This document shows, one piece after another, positions 5,724 through 5,760 of a DNA stretch of 5,760 bases. The notes below the pieces were generated by a model. The model searched no databases, was not told the DNA's origin, and was given only the letters and a program-made list of their open reading frames with translations. Origin of the DNA: Candidatus Anaerobutyricum stercoripullorum (GTDB lineage: Bacteria > Bacillota > Clostridia > Lachnospirales > Lachnospiraceae); NCBI GenBank assembly GCA_019114885.1, contig DXEQ01000251.1, positions 1 through 5,760 on the forward strand. Reading direction: 5' to 3'. A program made the translations under genes and the position numbers. How positions within the stretch are numbered: position 1 is the stretch's first letter; every line of letters starts with the position of its first letter.

Positions 5724-5742
5724 TCATAGTCCCATAACGCAA
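5714..5742 (-). promoter_or_regulatory. Candidate hydrogenase promoter
   Basis: Minus strand: weak -35 TTGCGT (5742-5737), 17-base spacer, -10 TAAACT (5719-5714). Both elements match only partly (three and four of six). The choice is supported by the overlapping Rex-like box. The leader would be about 100 bases. Bases 5743-5760 hold nothing I can assign. Confidence 0.4.
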
Positions 5743-5760
5743 ACGCTTTTTAAGAAATAT

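Noticed and set aside
5735..5756. Catabolite-response (cre)-like sequence AAAAAGCGTTTGCG on the minus strand
   Set aside because: Only the core GCGTTT region agrees; the outer consensus bases do not match.

Overview
The window looks like chromosomal DNA of an anaerobic Clostridia member, most likely a gut Lachnospiraceae-type organism. Reasons: a monomeric [FeFe] hydrogenase rich in ferredoxin-type clusters, a SufC-like ATPase of the short anaerobe type, AGGAGG-type ribosome binding sites, base composition near 50% GC, and a TetM-like GTPase carrying a YacP/Rae1-type nuclease domain. All three protein genes and the one tRNA lie on the minus strand, so the window reads from right (5760) to left (1). 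No mobile element, integrase or CRISPR array was seen.

Right to left: 5609-4140 encodes a 489-residue monomeric [FeFe] hydrogenase (group B-like) with its own promoter, an overlapping Rex-like operator (5706-5723) and a structured leader. Just past its stop codon is a good extended -10 promoter, then a strong hairpin plus U-tract (4084-4048) that abuts the first base of a tRNA-Ser(CGA) gene (4047-3960). A second intrinsic terminator follows the tRNA (3954-3925). The next promoter (3913-3884) drives a very short leader that is almost entirely one hairpin. Its 14-bp perfect stem buries the Shine-Dalgarno sequence of the large gene at 3807-820.

That gene encodes 995 residues: a complete TetM/EF-G-like translational GTPase (about 1-680), a low-complexity linker (681-817) with one acidic conserved-looking motif, and a C-terminal NYN nuclease domain resembling YacP/Rae1, which in Bacillus subtilis cleaves mRNA in the ribosomal A site. 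The fusion joins an A-site-binding GTPase to an A-site mRNA nuclease in one polypeptide and is the most interesting element here. A tetracycline-resistance label would be an over-reading.

The left end (628-1, running off the window) is a SufC-like ATPase of Fe-S cluster assembly, probably the SmsC/minimal-SUF type. It has its own promoter, overlapped by a sequence that matches the E. coli IscR type 1 site well. Two of the three genes therefore have plausible Fe-S/redox logic (Rex-like and IscR-like boxes), and the third appears to be controlled at the level of its mRNA leader.
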